DNA of 35,048 bases from Hyphomicrobiaceae bacterium (GTDB lineage Bacteria; Pseudomonadota; Alphaproteobacteria; Rhizobiales; Methyloligellaceae): positions 3,366 to 38,413 of the forward strand of contig JALCBY010000011.1 of NCBI GenBank assembly GCA_028066055.1, read 5' to 3'. Position numbers and translations under genes: made by a program. Below the pieces are notes generated by a model. That model was not told where the DNA came from, did not search any database, and saw nothing but the letters and a program-made list of their open reading frames with translations. This document shows, piece after piece, positions 1 through 8,153 of this stretch. Each line of letters starts with the position of its first letter. The stretch's first letter is position 1.

Positions 1-1280
1 TGTGCGGGCTTCTTTGCCGCAGGTTTCTTCGCTGCCGGTTTCTTGGCGGTCGATTTCGTTCCCTTCTCGGATACGGCAACGCGCGCTGTCGTCGCTGACG
101 TTTCGATCTTGGGTTTCGAGCTCGAGGAGGATGCACCATTCGTGCCGTTGCGCGTTTTTGCGGATGTTGAAGTCTTTTTCGGTTTGGCGGATTTCCGGCC
201 CGCAGGGGCGGCGGCACCATTTGTTTTGGCCGGCGCATTCGCGGAGGACCCATTCTTGGGATGCCGGACGATCTCGGCACTTACCCTCACGCCCGGTCCT
301 GGCCGGGCGCGTGTCATGACGCGGCTGTCTGTCTCAGATCTCGGTCCCGACATATCGATGACCGGTTTTGAATTGGAGTTCGCACCGCCGACCGTAAGTT
401 CGACGCGAGCCGGACGTTGTATCCGCGGAGCAGGGCGCACCGACCGGTCGACATTATCACGGACGGTGCGTTTGTAGTGCGCCGTCGCGTCGTTGCGTTC
501 CCAGATCATCAGGTTCAGCGCCGGAAGGCTTTTCAGCAAGGTGACGTCGTTGCGCTTCGCGTCCCATACAGCGCGGCAGCGCTCGCAGGCCTTGAGACTG
601 CGGAACGGCATCACCACGACAGTGTCATATTCCTCGATCATCGCGCGTATCGGCGCGGGTTCATCCTTGTGTGAGACCGGGAAAGGCAGCCGGAAAACCG
701 GTATCTCGGCTGGCGTCTGCCGCCCGAGGCGTTTCTTGATAGCCTTGAGGGCGCGGCGCGGGTCAAAGGCAAAGCTGATGTCGCCGGAATGGACGCGCGG
801 CTGGTCCGTAATGCTCAATACGGAGCGAAATCCCTGGCCGATCCGGCCGAGCATCATGGCGCGACCATTCGGGAGCAACGCGGCGGCCGCGTCGTTGGCA
901 TTCCGCATCAACTCGTTCAGCAGTTCGTCCTGAAGGCGAGCCGCCAGCTCGGCCTCACGGGTTGCATCGCGTGCCATACGCTCCGGATTGGCCTCAAAGG
1001 CGTCGAGCCAGCGTTCGCGGATTGCCTCCAGCTGTTCCGGCTTTGCCAGCCTTTCCTCAACCTGATGGCTGGATTGCTTCATTGTGTCTTTGGCGCTTCG
1101 AGAGATCCGGCACAGGGCGTTGAAGCCCAGTTGTGTGAGATGCCGACCGTTGTTCGCCGCGACCAGATAAGCGTCGGTCAGGAGGAAGTGAACGGGGCGG
1201 GCGCTTGTCTGGACGGGTCGCCGGACGGGAGCCTGGGCGCGTGGGCCCGAGCGCGGCGCGGGGTTTGGTTTTGTGGACAT
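1..1280 (-). CDS. Hypothetical protein with basic H1-like tail (partial, 3' end outside window)
   Basis: A minus-strand frame starts at ATG 1280 and stays open for about 426 codons to the window edge. An in-frame ATG at 1292 is an alternative start, and neither has a strong Shine-Dalgarno. I do not recognise the core. The first 30 residues are Pro/Arg-rich. Residues about 60-140 are charged and probably helical. A globular region follows to about residue 290 and contains a CxxC-like ACERCRAVW segment. From about residue 330 the protein is low complexity and rich in Lys, Ala, Ser and Pro, ending at the edge in AAKKP repeats like histone H1 or AlgP/PhaF tails. Such tails often bind nucleic acid or polyanions, but no function is assigned. 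All competing plus-strand frames here are short and look like shadows. Confidence 0.7.
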   Translation of the reverse strand, partial: MSTKPNPAPRSGPRAQAPVRRPVQTSARPVHFLLTDAYLVAANNGRHLTQLGFNALCRISRSAKDTMKQSSHQVEERLAKPEQLEAIRERWLDAFEANPERMARDATREAELAARLQDELLNELMRNANDAAAALLPNGRAMMLGRIGQGFRSVLSITDQPRVHSGDISFAFDPRRALKAIKKRLGRQTPAEIPVFRLPFPVSHKDEPAPIRAMIEEYDTVVVMPFRSLKACERCRAVWDAKRNDVTLLKSLPALNLMIWERNDATAHYKRTVRDNVDRSVRPAPRIQRPARVELTVGGANSNSKPVIDMSGPRSETDSRVMTRARPGPGVRVSAEIVRHPKNGSSANAPAKTNGAAAPAGRKSAKPKKTSTSAKTRNGTNGASSSSSKPKIETSATTARVAVSEKGTKSTAKKPAAKKPAAKKPA

Positions 1281-1482
1281 GAAACCAATCATAGCGCGGA
1301 AAAATCGCCAAAGAACTAAACCTACCCGGTCATGAATTTAACGGTTAACAGGGCGTGTCCCGGTCTCACAAATGGGCGCAAGTAACGGCTCGGAAAGTCT
1401 TTTCCGGCATAAGTGTTGTTTCTCGCGGGCCTTGCGCCGCGATGGACAAAGCCTATCTATGACAGGGATCCGCGTGAATTAT

Positions 1483-1488
1483 GGGAGG
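1483..1488 (+). promoter_or_regulatory. Ribosome binding site setting the start of the DUF3467-like gene
   Basis: GGGAGG lies nine bases before ATG 1498. It favours that start over an in-frame upstream start near 1372, whose extra 42 residues look non-coding, and over a later ATG at 1519. Confidence 0.6.
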
Positions 1489-1497
1489 TTCCTGCTA

Positions 1498-1818
1498 ATG
1501 GCCGAGGGGGACGAGGAAATGGCACGAAAGCCGAAAGCGCCGCCGGTACCAAAGCTTGTGGATGATGACGGTGTACGCGAGATTTTCGCAACCGACGTGG
1601 TTGGCGCCGGCGTGATCAGTGGTTGTATTTCGATAAACCTGGCGGCGCATCGCTGGAGTGTGGCAGAGCCGGGAAAGAACCCGGAAGTACACCGCGCGCT
1701 CGTCGCGCGTCTTGTGCTGAGCCGGGAAGCGGCTGTCCAGTTGGCGCAAAGTCTTGCAAATTTGTCGAGGGCAGGACAGGGCGACCAGACGGCAGCAACG
1801 CCCAAGGGTAAGAAGTAG
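1498..1818 (+). CDS. Small DUF3467-like protein
   Basis: The frame encodes 106 residues from the ATG that has a good GGGAGG site. After a charged N-terminus (KPKAPPVPK), a compact domain reads from IFATDVVGAGV through LVLSREAAVQLAQSLANL. That pattern of beta strands ending in a helix after a 'hxLS..aA' turn resembles DUF3467 proteins, whose function is unknown. The last 15 residues are a flexible Lys-rich tail. It is divergent from the gene to its left and lies 182 bases before the next likely start, so it may be transcribed alone. The family assignment rests on pattern resemblance only. Confidence 0.6.
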   Translation: MAEGDEEMARKPKAPPVPKLVDDDGVREIFATDVVGAGVISGCISINLAAHRWSVAEPGKNPEVHRALVARLVLSREAAVQLAQSLANLSRAGQGDQTAATPKGKK

Positions 1819-2000
1819 CCAACCATTGTCAGGGTGGCTCGTACCGCCACAAGTCCGTCGCAATGTTCTTTCGCCGCTTCAATGGCTTAAGGGCGTAAAT
1901 TGTGCTATTCTTCAGATAGCTTAGACTTAAGCGTTCAGAGGTGAATGTTTGGGGACGTTCGCCTTGGGGGCCAATTGAGGGAAGAGAATTGGCACGGAAC

Positions 2001-2468
2001 ATGGACATCAAGGTCGAGATCATTGCGCCTGTCGTCGAAGAATTCGCGTCGCCCGATACGGCCGACGTGGTCTGGACCGACACAATTCAGCCGGTAGCGG
2101 AAGACGGGCAGCCGGTGCTCGAAGCGTTTTACGCGCCCGAGTCACACGCCGGCGATGACAGCGTATCGCTGGAGATTCCGGCCACCGACGTGTCCGCGGA
2201 TACCGATTGGCTGGACTTTGCGGAATCGGGCCTTGAGTCTGTTGATCTCAACGACCTTCTTGACGCGGGGAGCGTGAGCGCGGAGCTGGAAACCATCGCC
2301 ATTCTTGGTGAAAACGCTTCCGACGAGACGCAAAGCACGGAGGCAAAAGAGCCCCGGTCCGAAGCATCAGATTGGCCCGAAGTGGCGCATCTGTCCGAGG
2401 ATTTTTTGTTTCCGCAGGTTACAATTGTAATCGATGCGGATTCAGAGACCGATTCTGTTGCGTTCTAG
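2001..2468 (+). CDS. Highly acidic small protein, unknown function
   Basis: The frame encodes 155 residues from ATG 2001 (MDIKVEIIAP). An in-frame ATG at 1941 would add 20 residues, and neither start has a convincing ribosome site. The protein is strikingly acidic: Asp and Glu are scattered throughout and only about three Lys/Arg are present after the start. It has no signal peptide, membrane segment or cysteine. The C-terminus ends in an acidic stretch followed by small hydrophobic residues (DSVAF). It precedes a secreted protein and a type I secretion adaptor in the same direction. No known family was recognised, and coding status rests on codon pattern and length. Confidence 0.5.
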   Translation: MDIKVEIIAPVVEEFASPDTADVVWTDTIQPVAEDGQPVLEAFYAPESHAGDDSVSLEIPATDVSADTDWLDFAESGLESVDLNDLLDAGSVSAELETIAILGENASDETQSTEAKEPRSEASDWPEVAHLSEDFLFPQVTIVIDADSETDSVAF

Positions 2469-2624
2469 CAACAGCTGACAATTTTCTAACTTCCGGCAGT
2501 TGGGCATCTTTCGCTGTTGCTTGCATTGGCGTGGCGGGGGTGAGACAAATATGGAGTCGTTCATTTCGGCAATGGGCGGCAATGTATTTTATGTTCTCGG
2601 TCGTTCGGCGACCAGGGGGGCGGC

Positions 2625-3029
2625 ATGAAAGCTATTTTTGCGACGGCGCTTGCATTCAGTTTCCTGTTTGTGGCCACACCATCTGTTATGGCTGGTGGAG
2701 ACATCGGATATTCAAAGGGCAGCCTCGCTTCGCATTCGCGTTGCCGGTTTGTCGAAGATGCCGATGAACTCGTGAACTACACGAACCGGCGCGAGTTGAA
2801 GGCGGAGGTCTGGAGGCGTTACGAACACGCATCCGGCGTCGCAAACTCGAACCGTGCGGTCTATTCCCAGTCGCCGCTTTTCGTGTGGGCGGGACAGGCG
2901 AAAATAAGCTGCGCTCGCAGCTATGGCTATCTGAGAAAGCCCATGAAATGGCGTCGGCGGCCTGATTTCGAAACATTGCAGAAATGCGAGTGTTTCTACG
3001 AGCGGATGCTGAGCTATATGGGCCACTGA
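2625..3029 (+). CDS. Secreted small cysteine-containing protein
   Basis: The protein has 134 residues and a clear Sec signal peptide: MKAIFATA, then a hydrophobic core, then cleavage probably after VMA at about residue 23. GGGGGCGGC directly precedes the ATG. The mature part contains four cysteines (SRC, ISC and QKCEC) that could form two disulfides. It is rich in Arg and Tyr, so it is probably a small periplasmic or secreted protein. No family was recognised. It lies 194 bases upstream of the HlyD-type adaptor on the same strand, which is suggestive but not proof of a shared role. Confidence 0.65.
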   Translation: MKAIFATALAFSFLFVATPSVMAGGDIGYSKGSLASHSRCRFVEDADELVNYTNRRELKAEVWRRYEHASGVANSNRAVYSQSPLFVWAGQAKISCARSYGYLRKPMKWRRRPDFETLQKCECFYERMLSYMGH

Positions 3030-3223
3030 CACGCCGCTATAGATCGTCCAACTGTCTTCCGTTATCTTCCGACCGGCGCATGGCGCGTCGGCGTATTCTC
3101 CGTGCACCTCCGGCGGATGTGGAGAATTGTTGCCGAAATTTCAGTTTCCTCTGCTGCTGTTAATGCATATTTCTCTAAAAAGAGAGATTGTACCCCAGCG
3201 GAATTGGCCGAAACAACGTACTG

Positions 3224-4588
3224 ATGTCGACCCAGGATCTCAACAAATGGACCACCTCCGCTGAGGAGCGCGAAGATCTCAATTTCGTGCGCGATGCGGA
3301 GGCCGCCCTCCGTGGCGCGCCATCGCGGGCCTCTACGATTTTTCTCACGGCCTGTGCAACCTTGTTCGTGGCGTTCGTGGGCTGGGCGTATTTCGCGGAA
3401 ATCGACGAGGTGACGCGCGGCGAGGGACAGGTCATTCCGTCTTCCAAGAAGCAGGTGGTGCAAAGTCTGGAAGGCGGGATTGTCGAAGATATCTTCGTGC
3501 GCGAGGGCGATACCGTCAAAAAGGGGCAGATTCTGCTCCGTATCGACGACACGGGATTTTCATCCGACCTCGGTGAGCTTGAGGCAAAACAGCTCAGTCT
3601 GCGCGCCCAGGTTCAGCGATTGCGCACGGAAGCTGAAAACCCGGATGCAAAAAAGGTGGACTTTGCGCCCGATCTCCTGAAACGGGCAACGGCCACGACC
3701 AATAACGAAGAAACACTCTTCGAGATCAGGAAGTCGGCGCTTGATAACCAGATCAGCCTGCATCGCGAGCGGCTCCAGCAACGCCGGCAGGAACTGGCCG
3801 AGCTCGATGAAGACCGCAAGCGTTTCGCGAACGGACTGGAGATTGCGCAAAAGGAATTCAAGCTGAAGGAACCGCTGGCAAAGCGGGGCATTGTTTCACG
3901 AACCGATGTGCTGAGGCTGGAGAGGGAAATCTCCGACCTGAAAGGCCAGCTCGCGTCGACAAAGCAGGCAATTCCGCGTGTCGAAGCGTCAATTCGCGAG
4001 GCCGATCGGCTGATCGACGAGCAAAAGCTCACCTTCCGTCAGAATGCCCAAACCGAGTTGAATGCCAAGCTTTCGGAGCTTTCCGTCGTCGACCAATCGA
4101 TCAAGGCGGCATCGGATCGCGTTGTACGGACCGATATTCGTTCGCCTGTCGATGGCATTGTTAACAAACTGCATACGAACACGATCGGAGGTGTCGTGCG
4201 GGCCGGTGAACCGCTGGCGGAGATCACGCCGATTGAGGATACGCTTCGGGTGGAAGTCCGCGTGCCACCAAAAGATATAGCTTTTGTTAGCCCTAATCAG
4301 AAAGCACTTGTTAAGATTACCGCTTACGATTTCACAATATATGGCGGGCTTGATGGAGAAGTTGAGATAATTTCTTCAGACAGCATTAAGGACGAAGAGA
4401 CCAAAGAGAGTTTCTACTTCGTTACTGTTAGAACAAACGAGAATATTTTACGGAAAGGCAAGGAGTCTCTGCCCATAATCCCCGGAATGGTCGCACAAGT
4501 CGACATCATAACGGGGAAGAAGAGTGTCCTTGATTATATTCTCAAACCGATCGTCAAAGCCAAGCGAGAGGCTCTACGCGAACGGTAG
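3224..4588 (+). CDS. Type I secretion membrane fusion protein, HlyD/LapC family
   Basis: The 454-residue protein has the classic layout of an HlyD-family periplasmic adaptor: a cytoplasmic N-terminus, one membrane segment at about residues 39-57, and a lipoyl/barrel half motif (QSLEGGIVEDIFVREGDTV). A long coiled-coil hairpin spans about residues 115-300. The second barrel half (DIRSPVDGIVNKL) and the C-terminal beta domain follow. It would bridge an inner-membrane ABC exporter and an outer-membrane TolC-type channel. The downstream LapG-like protease suggests that the cargo is a large adhesin, as in LapBCE systems, but no ABC subunit or adhesin is in this window. The start at 3224 gives the normal N-terminus. 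A TTG at 3188 is possible but less likely. Positions about 4260-4480 are clearly more AT-rich than the rest. Confidence 0.9.
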   Translation: MSTQDLNKWTTSAEEREDLNFVRDAEAALRGAPSRASTIFLTACATLFVAFVGWAYFAEIDEVTRGEGQVIPSSKKQVVQSLEGGIVEDIFVREGDTVKKGQILLRIDDTGFSSDLGELEAKQLSLRAQVQRLRTEAENPDAKKVDFAPDLLKRATATTNNEETLFEIRKSALDNQISLHRERLQQRRQELAELDEDRKRFANGLEIAQKEFKLKEPLAKRGIVSRTDVLRLEREISDLKGQLASTKQAIPRVEASIREADRLIDEQKLTFRQNAQTELNAKLSELSVVDQSIKAASDRVVRTDIRSPVDGIVNKLHTNTIGGVVRAGEPLAEITPIEDTLRVEVRVPPKDIAFVSPNQKALVKITAYDFTIYGGLDGEVEIISSDSIKDEETKESFYFVTVRTNENILRKGKESLPIIPGMVAQVDIITGKKSVLDYILKPIVKAKREALRER

Positions 4589-4601
4589 CGCGCAGAACGC
4601 G

Positions 4602-5576
4602 TTGCTGGAGCAATATGAGACTAAAAATTATTGGCTTGCCAATGAGCACAAGACAAGTGGATCCGCGCTTTTTCGCGGCGCGATCTGTGCGCTCGGAGTT
4701 CTGCTGCCGCTGATGGTTTTCGGCGGAACCGGCGTGCAGGCTTTTCCGAACGTCGGCATCAATCTGAAAAATGCCATTGTCAATCGTGCAAAAGAAGCCG
4801 AATCCCGGAAGGACATGAAAGCCTTCAGGTTTGGCTTGATGGGTTCGTTCGAGTTCAAAACGATCAAGCACCGCTTCGAGGCGGACTGGAAGGGTGTTCT
4901 CACCCGGATCGTCGATGAGTCCGAAATGTACGAACGTTGCACCGCTGGTGCCGCGGTGTGTCCGGCGCATCTGCGCAAGTGGCGCGATCTGTTGGAGGAC
5001 CTCAAGGGATTGCCGCAGGAGGTTCAGGTCGAGCGCCTCAACAAGTCGATCAACCGTATGGTTTCCTACGGTGACGATGACAAGCTTTTCGGCAAGCGAG
5101 ATTACTGGGCGAGCCCGGCGGAAGTTCTGCATGGGAGAGGCGATTGCGAGGATTATGCGGCGATCAAGTTCTGGTCGTTGCTCGAACTCGGTTTTCGCAA
5201 TGATCAGCTCCGCTTGGTCGTTGTCCGGGACCGCCGCCGCGGTCTGATACATGCTGTGACGACGGTTCAGGTCGATGGACGCACGCTTGTTCTGGACAGC
5301 CTCTTCGATCATCCGGTCGAACCGCAGCACATCCTCAAATACGAGCCGATCTACTCCGCCAACCTGAATACCCAGTGGGGTCACATCGTCACGAAGAAAA
5401 TCCGGGTGGGCTTCATCAATCAGATTGAGAAGCGCACCAAGGCGCCGGTGATCCAGGTGAGCACTCAGGATCCCATGCCTGAGACAGCGGAGGCCGTACC
5501 GGAAACGGTGGACGGTGGTGCTGACTTTGGACATGTAAGCGCGGATCCGGTCATCAAGGTTTCCGACGGGACATGA
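4602..5576 (+). CDS. LapG-like periplasmic cysteine protease (BTLCP family)
   Basis: This is a bacterial transglutaminase-like cysteine proteinase. Numbered from TTG 4602, the catalytic triad is visible as Cys182 in GDCEDYA, His217 in LIHAVT and Asp232 in LVLDSL. LapG proteases cleave the N-terminal retention module of giant adhesins when the c-di-GMP receptor LapD releases them. A hydrophobic segment followed by GVQA/FPN near residue 50 looks like a signal peptide with a long n-region. The start is uncertain: GTG 4524 would overlap the adaptor gene by 65 bases, TTG 4602 follows its stop directly, and no strong ribosome site is seen for either. Adjacency to the adaptor indicates co-expression. 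LapD and the adhesin are not visible here. Confidence 0.85.
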   Translation: MLEQYETKNYWLANEHKTSGSALFRGAICALGVLLPLMVFGGTGVQAFPNVGINLKNAIVNRAKEAESRKDMKAFRFGLMGSFEFKTIKHRFEADWKGVLTRIVDESEMYERCTAGAAVCPAHLRKWRDLLEDLKGLPQEVQVERLNKSINRMVSYGDDDKLFGKRDYWASPAEVLHGRGDCEDYAAIKFWSLLELGFRNDQLRLVVVRDRRRGLIHAVTTVQVDGRTLVLDSLFDHPVEPQHILKYEPIYSANLNTQWGHIVTKKIRVGFINQIEKRTKAPVIQVSTQDPMPETAEAVPETVDGGADFGHVSADPVIKVSDGT

Positions 5577-5700
5577 GCTACTTTTGCCGGTGGTAAAAAC
5601 CTGATCATGCGCGGTTGGGTTGTTTGATCGGATGATCCTTCGCGCGTTATAAGGCGGGCCGTATCTGGTCCACTTATCCCGTTCGGAACGCGCATCCATC

Positions 5701-6720
5701 ATGTCCAATCCGGTTCTGGTCCAACTCACACGCGGGCCTCAGATTGAGAGTACACACCGCGGAGCGGTGTGTATCGTGCGCGCCGACGGTTCACCGTTTC
5801 TCGAACTCGGTAACGTCGACGCGCCTATCTATCCACGCTCGGCGATCAAGGTGTTGCAGGCACTCGCCCTGGTGGAAAGCGGTGCTGCCGACGCAGCGGG
5901 CTTCACCGACAAGGAACTGGCTCTTGCCTGCTCCTCTCACAATGGAGAGCCGATGCATGTGGAAGGAGCGCGTGGCATGCTCGCCAAGTGCGGACTTGCT
6001 CTGGACGCACTCGCTTGCGGCATCCATTGGCCGCTTGATCCCGATGCGGCGCACGCGCTCGCGGCGAGTGGGCAGTGCCCGGACCCTCTTCACAACAACT
6101 GTTCCGGCAAACATGCCGGGATGCTGGCCCTGGCGACCCATCTGAAGGTGGATGTTGGCGGTTACGACCGTCCCGATCACCCGATTCAGCGCCGCATACG
6201 CGAGACGATCGAGGAGGTCGCAGGCGAGACCTTGTCGCCCGATGTATGCGCGGTTGACGGCTGCTCGGTGCCGACATGGGCCATGCCGCTTAAGTCAATT
6301 GCCGGCGCCTTCGCAGCGCTCACCTCACCCGACGATCTTTCGAAGACACGGGCATCGGCTGTGAGGCGCCTTTTTCATGCCTGCACCAGCGAGCCACTGA
6401 TGGTGGAGGGGACGGCTCGATTTGGAACCGGCGTCATGGAGCGGTTCGGCCCGGCGGCTTTCGTAAAGGGCGGTGCGGAAGGGGTCTATTGCGCTGCGTT
6501 TCCCGAGCATGGGCTCGGGCTGGCTCTGAAGGTCGATGATGGCGCTCGGCGCGGAGCCGAGGCGGCCGCCGCCTTCATCATCGCCGGACTGGTTGCAGGT
6601 CAGATTACGAATGCGGGTGAGATTTTCAAAACAACACTCAAGAACTGGCGCGGGTTGATGGTTGGGGAGGTTCAACCATCTGCCGAACTCGCGGGCGCTA
6701 TCGCGAAACTGGCGTCCTGA
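5701..6720 (+). CDS. Asparaginase, rhizobial Zn-dependent type (Asparaginase_II, PF06089)
   Basis: The 339-residue protein hydrolyses L-asparagine to aspartate and ammonia. It matches the family typified by Rhizobium etli asparaginase ReAV, which is unrelated to the E. coli AnsA/AnsB fold. Family residues are present: Ser47 and Lys50 in YPRSAIK, Ser78/Ser79 in ACSSHNGEP, and the metal site Cys134 and Lys137 in NNCSGKH with Asp186 and Cys188 in VDGCSVP. There is no signal peptide, so it is cytoplasmic. It stands alone, 124 bases after the protease gene and convergent with the next gene. Confidence 0.92.
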   Translation: MSNPVLVQLTRGPQIESTHRGAVCIVRADGSPFLELGNVDAPIYPRSAIKVLQALALVESGAADAAGFTDKELALACSSHNGEPMHVEGARGMLAKCGLALDALACGIHWPLDPDAAHALAASGQCPDPLHNNCSGKHAGMLALATHLKVDVGGYDRPDHPIQRRIRETIEEVAGETLSPDVCAVDGCSVPTWAMPLKSIAGAFAALTSPDDLSKTRASAVRRLFHACTSEPLMVEGTARFGTGVMERFGPAAFVKGGAEGVYCAAFPEHGLGLALKVDDGARRGAEAAAAFIIAGLVAGQITNAGEIFKTTLKNWRGLMVGEVQPSAELAGAIAKLAS

Positions 6721-6732
6721 AACAGAGTATCG

Positions 6733-8094
6733 TTACAGCGAAACGTTTCCGAAGACGGCAATGTTGCGGAAGGACTCCGAACTGTTCTTGGCCAAGTCGG
6801 GTCCGAGTGGCTTGGCATGGTCCATGGCGCGAACCCCACCGTCCGAGGTTACCGATATCATGTTGTTGGTGATGTAGGCATAGCCGGCTTCCGGGGTGGT
6901 CGATACACCAATGCCGATACGTGCTTCCCGGATCAGGTTCGCGGTCACGTTGACATCGCGCTGATATTTGCCCCAGCCGATCATGATCCCGCCACCCGGC
7001 GCGCCTTCGACAAGATTGCCGGTGACCATGGCGTCCGCTTCCACCGCGATACCGACGCCGCGCTCGCCCTTCCGCAGAAAGAGATTGCGGATCAGGTTGC
7101 CCTGAGCGACCGCCATCCGGCCGCCTTCGTTAAAGTTGGTGATGGAAATCCCGGTTGCCGCCTTGTCCACGAGATTGTTGGCGATGATCGTTCCTTCAAA
7201 TCCGAACTCGGCGTAGATCGCCACCTCGCCCAGGCGCGCGCAGGAGTTGCCGATTACCTGAAAATTGGACGCGGCGTTTCCACGGATGGCCGTAAAGTCG
7301 CAGTCGGTGATCCGGTTTCCAGTAACCTGTACGGAATTAGCGCGGAATACATTGATTCCATTACCATATTGTCCGGATCCGCCAAGCGCCGCACGAATGC
7401 CGTCGATACGATTATGCGCGACAATAGTGCCATCTTCTCCCGCGCTCGAGCGCCATATCTGAATACCGTTGTTGCCGCAGTTGTGCACGTGGTTGTGGCT
7501 CACATCGAGCCCGGCGGAATCGTTGCAGAAGACACCGGTCAGAGCCACATTTTCCACTTCGCTATCGCTGATTTGTCCCGAACACGCGTTTAGCGAAATG
7601 CCGTTCGTACGGCTGCTGGTGATCTTGCAGGCGGTGATTGCAATCCCGGAGACATGGTTTGCGCTCAACAAAGCGCTGACGTTACTGTCTCCTGCCGGGG
7701 CGTTTCCCGAACCATCCAGCACAAGTCCGGTGAGGTGGATGTTGTTCGCTTTGGTTGCGGTGAGAGCCGCATTCCCTGGAGAGAATTTGAGAAGACTCAG
7801 ACCCGGAACGCCCGAGATCTGGCTGTTGGAACGAAGTTGCAATGCACCAACACGGTAAGCGCCGGCCGGTAGATGAAGCACCTGTCCGGACTTGGCCGCG
7901 TCGTCGATCGCCGTCTGAAATCGAGACGTCTGGTCCGCGTCAGTATCGGGGCGGATGCCATAGTCGGCAACCGACCTGACAGCCGCCGCCGGGGATGATG
8001 CTCGTGCGGATGCAACCCGCGGACCCGCCGCGGCCGCGAGGCCCGCGCTCATTCCAAGACCGCCAGCCATCATCTGACGCCGATTGAGAATCAT
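6733..8094 (-). CDS. Tat-exported parallel beta-helix repeat protein (TIGR03808-like)
   Basis: The protein has 453 residues. The N-terminus carries a twin-arginine signal (NRRQMMAGGL) followed by an Ala-rich hydrophobic segment, with cleavage expected around residues 30-35. The mature part opens with the pectate-lyase-like phrase VADYGIRPDTDADQT. It continues as many short repeats of the form 'hxxNxhxxxxxxGI', typical of a right-handed parallel beta helix. This fits the alphaproteobacterial family TIGR03808 (twin-arginine-translocated repeat protein, function unknown). A polysaccharide lyase or epimerase fold is plausible, but catalytic residues cannot be assigned. GGAGAGG sits five bases before the start. 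It is the last gene of a long minus-strand block. Confidence 0.85.
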   Translation of the reverse strand: MILNRRQMMAGGLGMSAGLAAAAGPRVASARASSPAAAVRSVADYGIRPDTDADQTSRFQTAIDDAAKSGQVLHLPAGAYRVGALQLRSNSQISGVPGLSLLKFSPGNAALTATKANNIHLTGLVLDGSGNAPAGDSNVSALLSANHVSGIAITACKITSSRTNGISLNACSGQISDSEVENVALTGVFCNDSAGLDVSHNHVHNCGNNGIQIWRSSAGEDGTIVAHNRIDGIRAALGGSGQYGNGINVFRANSVQVTGNRITDCDFTAIRGNAASNFQVIGNSCARLGEVAIYAEFGFEGTIIANNLVDKAATGISITNFNEGGRMAVAQGNLIRNLFLRKGERGVGIAVEADAMVTGNLVEGAPGGGIMIGWGKYQRDVNVTANLIREARIGIGVSTTPEAGYAYITNNMISVTSDGGVRAMDHAKPLGPDLAKNSSESFRNIAVFGNVSL

Positions 8095-8153
8095 GATTGC
8101 CTCTCCGTGTTTCCCCTCGATTGAAGCAAGGGGGATGTCAAGCCGTGTTAAAG

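Noticed and set aside
43-933. Several overlapping plus-strand frames at the left edge
   Set aside because: They are mutually overlapping, short and unrecognisable, and a single minus-strand frame covers the whole region.
3172-3185. Small dyad TCTCT-AAAA-AGAGA upstream of the secretion adaptor
   Set aside because: Five-base arms without GC content or T run are likely by chance in this AT-rich leader.
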